From positions 248,001 through 312,000 of the forward strand of contig NZ_CP095049.1 in NCBI RefSeq assembly GCF_022919135.1: a DNA stretch of 64,000 nucleotides, written 5' to 3'. The position numbers and the translations under genes are program-made. Numbering within the stretch: position 1 is the first letter of the stretch; each line of letters begins with the position of its first letter. Below, piece by piece: positions 8,149-15,785 of the stretch. Below the pieces are notes generated by a model, which was given only the letters and a program-made list of their open reading frames with translations, ran no database searches and had not been told where the DNA came from. Source of the stretch: Hymenobacter cellulosivorans (GTDB taxonomy: Bacteria > Bacteroidota > Bacteroidia > Cytophagales > Hymenobacteraceae).

Positions 8149-8175
8149 AGAAGCAAAAGAGAGAAAACGGCGGCG

Positions 8176-8415
8176 CTAATCAATAACGTCGTTTTGCCGG
8201 TTGTTGCGGCGCAGTCGCCAGCCCATGCGCAGCATAAACAGCGCCCCGACCAGAAATACCAGCGTCAGGCCGGTGCGCTCCGTGGTCAAGGTGCCGGTTT
8301 GCCAAGCCCGGTACAAGTCTGGGGAGCGCAAAGCCAAGGCTACGAGCAGCAATACCCCGGCTAGTAGATACAAGGAGCCCGTTGCCGAATTACGCCCCGC
8401 AGGAGGATAGGCCAT
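8176..8415 (-). CDS. Small two-helix membrane protein
   Basis: A 79-residue protein with two hydrophobic segments, about residues 13-29 (TGSLYLLAGVLLLVALAL) and 47-65 (TGLTLVFLVGALFMLRMGW). A very basic stretch (RLRRNNRQ) and an acidic end follow the second helix, giving a hairpin topology with both ends probably in the cytoplasm. I recognise no family. It sits between the NAD(P)-binding protein upstream (26 bases) and the GNAT gene downstream, all on the minus strand. Confidence 0.65.
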   Translation of the reverse strand: MAYPPAGRNSATGSLYLLAGVLLLVALALRSPDLYRAWQTGTLTTERTGLTLVFLVGALFMLRMGWRLRRNNRQNDVID

Positions 8416-8441
8416 GACAAAAGGAGGTTAAGAGGTCAAAC

Positions 8442-9074
8442 TTAATACGAAATTCCCACGGCCCGGCCGGTAAAGGCATCGGTGGCGAGCTGCTTGAGCA
8501 TAAACTGCGCAACATCGGCCCGCGACACCCGGCCCTTGATTTTGGCCTTGGCAAAACTCAGCGCCACTTTATAGCCGCCGGTGGCCTTGCCATTGGTGAG
8601 TCCCGCGGGCCGCACGATGGTCCAGTCCAGGCCGCTGTGCTGAATCAGGGCCTCCTGCCGTTCCTTGTCGGCCATAATGTGCTTCAGAAACAGCGGGGCC
8701 ACTACTTTCCCGAACAGAAAGCCGACTTCGTTTTTGCTGCTGCCCACGCCCAACGACGATTCGCAGATCAGCCGCGGCACCCCGTATTTGCGCATGCACT
8801 CAATGATGTGCTGAGTGCCATCCGACAGGGTCGTGTCGCCCGACTGGTTTTTCTTCACGCCCAAGGCCAGCAGCACAGCCTCTTGTCCGGGTATGGCAGC
8901 CTCCACTGTTTCGGGCTTCAGTACATCCCCCTGTACCACCCGCAGGTTCGGGTGCTGCAGAGCGAGCTTGGCCGGGTCGCGCACAAAGGCCGTGACGCTG
9001 AACTGCTGGTCGAGGGCCTGCTGCACCAATTGGCGGCCAGTAGCGCCGGAAGCACCGAAAATGAGGATTTTCAT
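8442..9074 (-). CDS. NAD(P)-binding oxidoreductase, SDR_a5/NmrA-like
   Basis: A 210-residue atypical short-chain dehydrogenase. The start at 9074 is chosen because MKILIFGASGATGRQLV begins exactly at the Rossmann beta-strand, with GxxGxxG at residues 7-13; the longer frame to 9206 adds an unrelated basic stretch. Further family features are DPAKLALQHPNLRVVQGDVL, EAVLLALGVKKN and the DWTIVRPAGLTNGKATGGY segment typical of biliverdin-reductase-B/NmrA-like proteins. The canonical YxxxK is absent, as usual in this subgroup. The substrate is unknown. It is the first gene of a probable minus-strand group running to 7612. Confidence 0.85.
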   Translation of the reverse strand: MKILIFGASGATGRQLVQQALDQQFSVTAFVRDPAKLALQHPNLRVVQGDVLKPETVEAAIPGQEAVLLALGVKKNQSGDTTLSDGTQHIIECMRKYGVPRLICESSLGVGSSKNEVGFLFGKVVAPLFLKHIMADKERQEALIQHSGLDWTIVRPAGLTNGKATGGYKVALSFAKAKIKGRVSRADVAQFMLKQLATDAFTGRAVGISY

Positions 9075-9247
9075 AGAGCGGAAGATTAGGCAGAAGAACG
9101 GTTGGCCCGGTAAGCCGGAGCTCGATTCAGTCCTCATACGCAAGCTCCTGCCTTGGGTACACCTTCCGGCAGTTGAGCTAGGCGGCTCGCTCCGCAATTC
9201 TGGCAAAGTAGTGGGCCTCGGCTGTTTCTAGTTTGCCAAATGCTGCG

Positions 9248-9255
9248 TACTTTTG
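9248..9255 (+). promoter_or_regulatory. Probable -7 element of tRNA-Gly (TACTTTTG)
   Basis: An exact TAnnTTTG match ending 17 bases before the mature tRNA start. A TTTG at 9232-9235 is closer than the normal -33 distance, so only the -7 part is convincing. Confidence 0.45.
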
Positions 9256-9272
9256 CCCGTACCAACCCCTAA

Positions 9273-9345
9273 GCGAGAGTAGCTCAGTTGGTAGAGCATC
9301 AGCTTCCCAAGCTGAGGGTCGCGAGTTCGAACCTCGTTTCTCGCT
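9273..9345 (+). tRNA. tRNA-Gly (anticodon CCC)
   Basis: A 73-nt cloverleaf. The acceptor stem GCGAGAG pairs with TTCTCGC, the D-loop reads AGCTCAGTTGGTAGAGC, the anticodon stem TCAGC/GCTGA carries loop TTCCCAA (anticodon CCC), the T-loop is GTTCGAACC, and the discriminator is T. CCA is not encoded. It marks the left edge of an AT-rich island, as tRNA genes often do. Confidence 0.95.
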
Positions 9346-9516
9346 CATTGTGAATCAGCCACTTAGATGTAAGTCTGGGTGGCTGATTTGCTTTTGAATT
9401 ACACAGTGAATTACACAACCCGTCACAATGGATAGAAACAATATCCTTTAGCTAATACGGTTGCTATCATCAGCAAGAATGAGCTAGGCGTTGACAAAGC
9501 CTAAAGCGAATATTGA
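9346..9516. other. Island left edge: gene-free stretch after tRNA-Gly
   Basis: No coding potential is seen here. It begins with a perfect 10-bp hairpin (AATCAGCCAC at about 9354-9363 with GTGGCTGATT) followed by TTGCTTTTG, which looks like the tRNA terminator. It also contains the left copy of the island direct repeat and two GAATTACACA words close together. Composition turns AT-rich from here. Confidence 0.6.
9362..9397. repeat. Left copy of 36-bp direct repeat flanking the island (candidate att site)
   Basis: Aligns without gaps to 15735-15770 with 31 of 36 identical bases, including GTCTGGGTGGCT and TTTTGA. It overlaps the hairpin just downstream of tRNA-Gly. This is the expected position for an integration site, although the tRNA 3' end itself is not duplicated at the right end. 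Confidence 0.6.
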
Positions 9517-9726
9517 CTCGCTGCCATCTCTATATCACTAAGTATATCGAAGTTACAAAATGATAATCATCGTTCTGACAATGCCAGCATTCCGGTAATA
9601 GTATTTGATTATTCAATTACTCGTTATAAGGGCCTCAATTATGCTAACAACTTTAAGGAGAATAGAGAGGCCCGCCTTACTAACCTTGTTAGGCATTTAC
9701 TAAATGCTTGCTCACCAGTATCATAG
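9517..9726 (+). pseudogene. Possible C-terminal ORF remnant in island
   Basis: An open frame of 69 codons without a start codon that ends at TAG 9724-9726. The last part reads like real protein (VIVFDYSITRYKGLNYANNF then RLTNLVRHLLNACSPVS). The frame is preceded by an in-frame TGA at 9514-9516. It may be the tail of a gene lost when the island formed. No family is recognised and chance cannot be excluded in AT-rich DNA. Confidence 0.25.
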
Positions 9727-9752
9727 AGGTTTGGCATCGGTCATAAGCAAAT

Positions 9753-9798
9753 AAATATAGTGGCACGTTCGTGTTAACACGAACGTGCCACTATATTT
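9753..9798. promoter_or_regulatory. 46-bp perfect palindrome, candidate operator of the methyltransferase gene
   Basis: Two 23-bp arms meet with no spacer at GTGTTAAC|AC-type symmetry (centre GTTAAC), and every base matches its partner. The right arm contains the -7 element TATATTTG (9792-9799), so the palindrome lies mostly upstream of the transcription start and is more likely a DNA-binding site than an RNA hairpin. No separate controller gene is visible, so the methyltransferase itself is one possible binder. Confidence 0.75.
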
Positions 9799-9799
9799 G
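9792..9799 (+). promoter_or_regulatory. -7 element TATATTTG of the methyltransferase gene
   Basis: An exact TAnnTTTG match, 28 bases before the ATG at 9828. All but its last base lies inside the palindrome. No TTG is seen at the usual -33 position, which falls inside the palindrome's centre. Confidence 0.55.
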
Positions 9800-9827
9800 T
9801 CTAATTGAAATCTTAATCTAGCTGATC

Positions 9828-12800
9828 ATGCACCTCATGAATACAACTGCTAACACCTCGTACTCCTCACACACTACACGTCCAAGCAATAGTATAGATT
9901 CTGAACTGATAGAAAGGTCAGGCGCTGAATACTATTCCGGGTTGCAAGAAGAATACAGAAAGCTAAATGGAATTGTATATACTCCATTTTGGCTAACAAA
10001 ACATATTGTTAGTATCGCGATAACTCAGTGGAAGAAGTTTAATAATAATCGTCCAGAACCGCAGAAAGCAAGCGATCTAAGTTGTGGTACAGGAATTTTT
10101 ATAGCAGAACTTTATAATCAAACTAGAGCATTAGGCTGGTCCACTAAAGTGATTGGTAAAGATGTTGACCCAAATGCTATAGCTTTTGCCAAAGAAATAT
10201 TTACTGGTTTAGTTGACAATATCCAACTAGAAGTAAAGGACACTCTATTTTACAATAACACATTGTTTGATGAACAAGAAAAATATGATCTCATTGTAGG
10301 AAACCCACCTTATGTTAATTCATCAGTATTAAATAAAAAGTATAAAAAATCTTTAAGCGAAAACTATATTACTGCTAAAAGCGGGGCATTCGATTTGTCA
10401 ATTGTTTATATAGAAAAGATAATCAACTCATTAAATGATGGAGGAGTAGCATCAATTATACTATCTAACAAGTTTATGAGCTCCGCCTATGGAAAAGAAG
10501 TAACCAAACTACTGTCTACACAATGCAACATAATTAAAATTGAAGATTTTCATGACATACAAGTATTTGAAGGATTCACCACCTACACTTGTATTCTAAC
10601 ATTCATGAAAGGCAAGCCTAGTAAACGGTTTACGTTAAGAAGGTACATCGATGACATTGATCATTCTGCCCGTAAAATCCCTGCTTTTGTCGAAGAAACC
10701 ATTCTAAGTGAAAAGCTTGCTGAACATCCGTGGAATTTTTGTTCTCCAATAGAGGATGAAATAATAAAAATATGCTGCAAGAAAACAAATCCAGGTATTA
10801 ACGACATTTTTCAAGGCATTCAGCAAGGCATTAGAACTAGCGCTAATGATGTCTATGTAATTGGCGAGAATCAGACACAAGAATTTGAACACAATATTCT
10901 CCGACCATTTATTGGCGGCGAAGATATAAAGGGGCTAGAAGTAACGCATGTTGGCAACTATATATTATATCCTTATAAAGAGCAGGAAGGTAAAATAGTA
11001 GCATTCACAGAAAAAGAGTTATCATTCTATTTCCCCAAAGCTTTTGATTATTTATTGAGAAACAAGGAAAAGCTATCATTGCGCTCATTACAGGGAAACT
11101 CTAATTGGTACGAATTCGGGAGAAGCCAAAGCCTTGATATTGTATCAAAAAAGAAAATACTGGTGAGAGAAATGATGCCCAATGCGGTTTTCTCAGTTGA
11201 CCTCGAAGGACAATATGTATTTTCAAGTGGCTACGCTATCGATGTCTCAAACCTCAAGCCTGAGGTAATTAGGGCTTGGGCTGCAATTATGGCTACTCCA
11301 ATTATGGAGTTCGTTATGCGACATGTAGGCACGCAACTGCATAGTGGGTGGTTTCGATTAATGAAGCATCACTTAGAAGCGCTTAAATATCCAGCATTAA
11401 GTGATGAGATATTATCATCTATAGCTAAAGATACCGATTTAAATAGTATAAAATCCAAGAATAGAGTCAATGATATAGTGTCTAAATCATTTGGATTGGA
11501 ACAGAAGCATGTCGACTATATAAATGATTACCTAGCAAAAATTCATCTTAAATCCAAACCCAAATCTGAGAAGACAGTCGAGAATAACAAATATGAACCT
11601 GTAAAATTAGAAAGATTTAACAAGTACCATGTACGGCGTGATGATCTTCGCAAAGAAGTTACTTTTAGCCCCAATAAAAAGGAACCTATTCACAACTGGT
11701 ATAAATACACACAAGGCTTCTCTTCAAACCTTGTTAACAACTTATTAAAACACTTTAAAGCAGGTCAAGAATCAATAATCCTAGATCCTTTCAATGGATG
11801 TGGCACGACTGTTACAACATGTGCATATAACGGCATCAACTCTATAGGGGTTGAAATATCACCTCTTATGTGTTTGGTTGCAAAGGCGAAATCCCGTAAA
11901 TGGAATTCAGAGAAACTCAAACTTTCGATTAAAAATATTGAAACTACTATTAGCAATACTGCAGAAAATGAAGTTTATGATAGAATTTTTGAAGATTATT
12001 TCCAAAAAGCTTATGCCCCAGAGATACTTAAGCAGCTGAATATTATCTCCAGCATGATTAAAGATGAGAATGATGAGGAGCTGAAAGAGTTTTTTGCCAT
12101 TGGGCTATTATCTATAATGGAGGATGTTAGTAAGATAAGAAAGCATGGCTCCCATTATCGTTTCTTAGATAACGTAAATAGCGTTGGACTACAAAAGCTC
12201 AACATATCAGTCATCAAGGATAGTGCTAATATTTACACTGTATTTAGCAACAAACTCGTTGAAATCGCAAACGATGTTTTTTCTACTGGCGGCAACCCAG
12301 CAGGAATTGCCACTATACTTAATGAATCAGCATTGCATACTAGCCTCGAAGATTCCTCAGTCGACTTCGTGATTACTAGCCCACCGTACCTTAATAGAAA
12401 CAATTATATAGCTCAGCAAAAAGCAGAACTAGATATCTTAGGAATAATTAAAGACAAAAAAGAATACACCAAGCTAGTTAAATCATCGTTTAGATCACAC
12501 ACTGACAGCGAGTTAAATTTTAAGCTTGCCACCCATATACCAGAAGTAGATAAAATCATTTCGAGTATTAGTCTTGAAGAAGGAAACAATCCTAAGATCC
12601 CGCACATGATATGCGGATACTTTCAGGACTTAGACGACTCATTAGCCGAAGTCATGAGAGTATTGAGAAAAGGTGGAAAAGCGGCCTTTGTTGTAGGGAA
12701 TACTCGCTGGGGCGGAATAGTAGTACCAATTGATCATATACTCGCTTTACTTGCAGAAAAGCATGGCTTCATAATTGAAGACATCTTCATAACTCGCTTA

Positions 12801-12878
12801 AAAGGCAATAGTCCTCAACAGATGAAAAAATATGGAAAGATTGCCGTGCGTGAATCAATCGTAATTTTTAAAAAATAA
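9828..12878 (+). CDS. Fused DNA methyltransferase with two catalytic domains (gamma-type NPPY plus beta-type TSPPY)
   Basis: A 1016-residue protein, AT-rich unlike the host genes. Domain 1 (about 40-330) is an N6-adenine methylase of the Eco57I/TaqI type, with AdoMet motif SDLSCGTG (82-89) and catalytic NPPY (159-162). Residues about 330-540 look like a TaqI-type target recognition domain (GIQQGIRTSANDVYVIG; FIGGEDIKG; HSGWFRLMKHHLE). Domain 2 (about 600-1016) is a second complete methyltransferase, with DPFNGCGTT (from 653) and TSPPY (850-854), the pattern of beta-class m6A or m4C enzymes. Such fusions usually modify the two strands of an asymmetric site. It converges with a candidate restriction gene with a 5-base gap. 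Methylated bases and site are unknown. Confidence 0.9.
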   Translation: MHLMNTTANTSYSSHTTRPSNSIDSELIERSGAEYYSGLQEEYRKLNGIVYTPFWLTKHIVSIAITQWKKFNNNRPEPQKASDLSCGTGIFIAELYNQTRALGWSTKVIGKDVDPNAIAFAKEIFTGLVDNIQLEVKDTLFYNNTLFDEQEKYDLIVGNPPYVNSSVLNKKYKKSLSENYITAKSGAFDLSIVYIEKIINSLNDGGVASIILSNKFMSSAYGKEVTKLLSTQCNIIKIEDFHDIQVFEGFTTYTCILTFMKGKPSKRFTLRRYIDDIDHSARKIPAFVEETILSEKLAEHPWNFCSPIEDEIIKICCKKTNPGINDIFQGIQQGIRTSANDVYVIGENQTQEFEHNILRPFIGGEDIKGLEVTHVGNYILYPYKEQEGKIVAFTEKELSFYFPKAFDYLLRNKEKLSLRSLQGNSNWYEFGRSQSLDIVSKKKILVREMMPNAVFSVDLEGQYVFSSGYAIDVSNLKPEVIRAWAAIMATPIMEFVMRHVGTQLHSGWFRLMKHHLEALKYPALSDEILSSIAKDTDLNSIKSKNRVNDIVSKSFGLEQKHVDYINDYLAKIHLKSKPKSEKTVENNKYEPVKLERFNKYHVRRDDLRKEVTFSPNKKEPIHNWYKYTQGFSSNLVNNLLKHFKAGQESIILDPFNGCGTTVTTCAYNGINSIGVEISPLMCLVAKAKSRKWNSEKLKLSIKNIETTISNTAENEVYDRIFEDYFQKAYAPEILKQLNIISSMIKDENDEELKEFFAIGLLSIMEDVSKIRKHGSHYRFLDNVNSVGLQKLNISVIKDSANIYTVFSNKLVEIANDVFSTGGNPAGIATILNESALHTSLEDSSVDFVITSPPYLNRNNYIAQQKAELDILGIIKDKKEYTKLVKSSFRSHTDSELNFKLATHIPEVDKIISSISLEEGNNPKIPHMICGYFQDLDDSLAEVMRVLRKGGKAAFVVGNTRWGGIVVPIDHILALLAEKHGFIIEDIFITRLKGNSPQQMKKYGKIAVRESIVIFKK

Positions 12879-12883
12879 TTTTT

Positions 12884-14272
12884 TTACAGAGACAGGCTTA
12901 GGGCAATACTTAAGTCTGTCTCTTCTTTTTTTCTACAATCAAGTTCATCAATCAAGAAACGAGTCAATGGGTTAGTATCGGATGGTAATGGCTCATAATC
13001 GGAATCCACCAGTTCCTCAGACCCAAAGAAATGGTCATATCCGGCAAACTGGAGCATATGTATGTATTTCCTAGGAGTTCTTTTTGTAACACCCCAGTTT
13101 CCATCTAAAACAGAAATCCATATATAATATTTAGGATTTAAAGTAAAAACACTTCCCACTAAAGTGGAACGGTATAGTATACCCCTAGAGACCTGCTCTT
13201 TCGCTCGGTTCTGAATGTTTTTACCGTGTTGATCACGCCCTCCCCCAGATGCTTTACATTGGATGTAGACAGGACATTTAAATTTTTCTGAAAACAGAAC
13301 AAAATCTTCCGACATAAGTGTGTTTTCCATACCTAATTGGTGTAAAAAGGATGGAACCGAAATATCATGAGCTATTCCCCCTTCAAAACTCAGCTTAGCA
13401 TCGGTCAACGATATTTCAACTAAAGACTCTAAAGGATTAAAATAACTTCTTGATTGTTCTAAAGCATTCCAATTTCTTTTCCTAAAGTTATTCCACTCTG
13501 CCCCTCCTTTTCTCTTTGAACGATTAAGGCATAGGGCTGCAATTCTACTGTTTACTAAATCAGGGTGATCTACTGGTGGATTTTGCCCCTTAATCTTATC
13601 AGCAATTTTATATCTTAAGAGACCGGTTGGAGGATTGAAATCTTCACCCTTAAGCTCGATTGCATGCCACTCTAATGATAATTGCTCCCAAAAGCTTTTA
13701 TGTTTCAGGGCAACTGAGTCTGGATTGATCTTGAGAATATTCAGCTCAAATACTCCTGATGGTTCCCAAACAAAAATGATATCATCAAAAAAGTATTTGA
13801 ATGCTTCTAGTACATACGGTAGCCAAGAATCCTTACTACCTCCTATCACAAGTACTACTCTGCATTGAGGATATGCGTACTTGATAAGTGCAAGCTCTCC
13901 TACTTTTAGTTGCAGCTTATTCTCGTTACTGTGCCCTTTTGTATCTGGATCAGTATATGTAACTGATACGATTACTTCAGGTGCTTCTTTACTGGGATAT
14001 ATGCTATCCATCTGCACATCATAACCATGGTGTGAATGGTAAACTACTCTGCCTGAATCCCAACCTAATATCTCCTTTATCTCTTTTTCTAAACTACCTC
14101 CTCTTATCTGAACTTCTTTAAGTCGTTTCGATTGTGCTTGCCAAGCTGCTGTTATATCACTAGATCCTGGATCTGTTACGGCAACTTCAACCAGAGCACC
14201 ACAACTTTCGCACATTGAGTTTTTAGGCATTTGCAAATAGGACTCAAAGCAAACGGCACATTTATATAACAT
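12884..14272 (-). CDS. Candidate type II restriction endonuclease with N-terminal zinc ribbon
   Basis: A 462-residue AT-rich gene lying tail to tail with the methyltransferase. The start at ATG 14272 is preferred; a TTG at 14305 would add 11 residues. The N-terminus carries CAVC and CESC (C5, C8, C21, C24), a zinc ribbon. A first nuclease-like segment is HHGYDVQMDSIYPSKEAPEV followed by NENKLQLK. A second, stronger one is EDFVLFSEKFKCPVYIQCKA (D323, Q338, K340), a possible PD-(D/E)XK site with QxK, then GGGRDQHGKNIQNRAKEQ. I do not recognise a named enzyme. The restriction role rests on these motifs and on its neighbour; its action would be cutting unmodified DNA. Confidence 0.7.
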   Translation of the reverse strand: MLYKCAVCFESYLQMPKNSMCESCGALVEVAVTDPGSSDITAAWQAQSKRLKEVQIRGGSLEKEIKEILGWDSGRVVYHSHHGYDVQMDSIYPSKEAPEVIVSVTYTDPDTKGHSNENKLQLKVGELALIKYAYPQCRVVLVIGGSKDSWLPYVLEAFKYFFDDIIFVWEPSGVFELNILKINPDSVALKHKSFWEQLSLEWHAIELKGEDFNPPTGLLRYKIADKIKGQNPPVDHPDLVNSRIAALCLNRSKRKGGAEWNNFRKRNWNALEQSRSYFNPLESLVEISLTDAKLSFEGGIAHDISVPSFLHQLGMENTLMSEDFVLFSEKFKCPVYIQCKASGGGRDQHGKNIQNRAKEQVSRGILYRSTLVGSVFTLNPKYYIWISVLDGNWGVTKRTPRKYIHMLQFAGYDHFFGSEELVDSDYEPLPSDTNPLTRFLIDELDCRKKEETDLSIALSLSL

Positions 14273-14509
14273 AGAGGCTTGTTCAGTTGAAAGTTTAGCT
14301 AGCAATATGCGCTTAATTCGCTAACCAAATTAACAACAATAGATTATAACAAAATTTTATTGATATATTACAATATTTTATATAGATTTTTTTATATGCT
14401 TATATCTCGCATTAGTTTTCATTCGGTAATGAGTATTACAACACTATATTAGGTCCTACTTATAATAACGATAAAAGTCTCCATCACTTGATCGAGGAAT
14501 CAGGGTGTT
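14273..14509. other. AT-rich intergenic region upstream of the candidate restriction gene
   Basis: No gene is visible. Long A/T runs (for example around 14340-14410) suit a promoter for the minus-strand restriction gene, but no exact TAnnTTTG is found on that strand. Confidence 0.5.
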
Positions 14510-15106
14510 TCAATTGGCAGTCACACGGGAACGAATAGCAGCCAGCAAGCCAGGAGCTGATTCTTCATTTCTATCTAACGTCCTGAGTGCGGCTAGGTAC
14601 CAGCGAGTCAGCTTACCAGCATACCATTCTTTTCGGTAAGGCTTTTTAAAAGCTTTTTGTAAGCTAATGCTTCTTTTGTAGAAAGGTACAACTGCACCAA
14701 AAGGCCCTGCAACGTATTGCGTTTCGTATTTCACCCCCAGTGCAACTCGGTGAGCAAAGTAGGGGGAGCCACAGCAGCTGTACAGTGTCTTTGCTCGCCG
14801 CCCTGATAGTGGGCATTTAAAAAGAAAATAAGCCCCCCGTCCTAAGTTAGACGCAACAGCCTCAAGCTCTATTACATAATTATAGGGGATTCCATAAGCA
14901 GAGTAGCATAACCGTAACCAGCCCGCTGCCTCATACACAGATAATTCACAAGCAATCTTAGCATTTTCTGCGCCTGTATAGGGGTTGTAAAATGTCAGGG
15001 TAAAAGCATAATTACCCGGCTGTAGGTAGCCCCAGCGGCGCAAGTCGGCTAGGTGAATCTTCTGAGTGAAGTCGGTTGTAGGTGGATAAGTTCGGAGGCG
15101 AGGCAT
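14510..15106 (-). CDS. Hypothetical protein, mobile-element associated
   Basis: A 198-residue protein; the start MPRLRTYPP at 15106 is preferred, with ATG at 15142 as an alternative. I recognise no domain. It is rich in aromatic residues and basic near the C-terminus (KAFKKPYRKEWYAGKLTRWY). A middle stretch, YFLFKCPLSGRRAKTLYSCC, has several cysteines that might bind a metal. It follows a DUF6371-type gene on the same strand, a neighbourhood common in Bacteroidota mobile elements. Its base composition lies between the AT-rich methylase/nuclease pair and the host. Confidence 0.65.
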   Translation of the reverse strand: MPRLRTYPPTTDFTQKIHLADLRRWGYLQPGNYAFTLTFYNPYTGAENAKIACELSVYEAAGWLRLCYSAYGIPYNYVIELEAVASNLGRGAYFLFKCPLSGRRAKTLYSCCGSPYFAHRVALGVKYETQYVAGPFGAVVPFYKRSISLQKAFKKPYRKEWYAGKLTRWYLAALRTLDRNEESAPGLLAAIRSRVTAN

Positions 15107-15169
15107 AGTGGATTTTAGGAAACCGAAATAAGTAGGGAACATTCACTGCGGCCTGTGTAACTAACATTA

Positions 15170-15745
15170 TCAGGTATCCCAGCTAGGGGGGTAGCCCGGC
15201 CATTCAGCCAGCAAAATATCCGCAAGGTCAAGACAGGCTTTTTTCTCATCAGGGTTAACCAACTTTTCTAGTTCGGCTGATACTTTCACATCAAAACCCT
15301 GTGCTCGTAACTTTTCGGCCCGTTGCTGCCAATTATCGAGACTGCCCGCGTCAGGAAACAATGTTAACCGGCGACCCTTCACCGGAGCCAGGCGCTCAGC
15401 AGTCAGATAAGACTGTCCCATGGTTGCCAGCCAAATAAACTCAGGCCAGTAGGGAGCGCAAAGCATAGCCGTTTTGGCGCTTTCTACTAAAGCGACGAGC
15501 TGCCCGGCGGGGGCTGTATCAAGTTGAGGCAACCCAAACAGACACGGACTTTTCTGTCCGTGTTGTTTATAGTTTGGCAACCAGTCCGGTGTGGTTTGGC
15601 CTTTCTTATGACAACGGTGAGCCAGGGCAGTATGCACCCACGTCGTACAACGCTGGGGGCTTTTGACCGTGTGCCCGCTTTCATCATACAACACCACTTG
15701 CCCACCCCGAACTTGCCCGCGCTCATCCAGTAGCCTTAGACGCAC
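15170..15745 (-). pseudogene. DUF6371-type Toprim/primase-like gene, 5'-truncated at the island edge
   Basis: A 191-codon frame opening with GTG. The sequence matches the C-terminal half of DUF6371 proteins of Bacteroidota mobile elements: GGQVVLYDESGHTVKS, RCTTWVHTAL, CLFGLPQLDTAPAGQLVALV, ESAKTAMLCAPYWPEFIWLA, RLTLFPDAGSLDNW, DLADILLAEWPGYPPSW. The ESAKTA and LFPD segments are Toprim-like acidic sites. The usual N-terminal zinc-ribbon part is missing. Upstream, the frame continues a few codons through the direct repeat and meets a stop next to the BLUF gene's end, so the 5' end was lost at the junction. A shortened protein might still be made. Confidence 0.7.
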
Positions 15746-15770
15746 GTCTGGGTGGCTTATTTGTTTTTGA
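15735..15770. repeat. Right copy of 36-bp direct repeat flanking the island
   Basis: Matches 9362-9397 at 31 of 36 positions (23 of 25 in the core 15746-15770). It coincides with the truncated 5' end of the DUF6371 gene and lies 16 bases from the stop of the BLUF gene, defining the right edge of the island. Confidence 0.6.
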
Positions 15771-15785
15771 GCCCTACACTAAGGC

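Noticed and set aside
9753..9798. The palindrome as a rho-independent terminator
   Set aside because: It has no loop, no T tract typical of a terminator, no gene ending in front of it, and it contains a promoter -7 element.
15746..15785. Duplicate of the tRNA-Gly 3' end at the right island edge
   Set aside because: Only the sequence downstream of the tRNA is repeated; no tRNA bases are present at the right end, so a classical tRNA att site is not supported.
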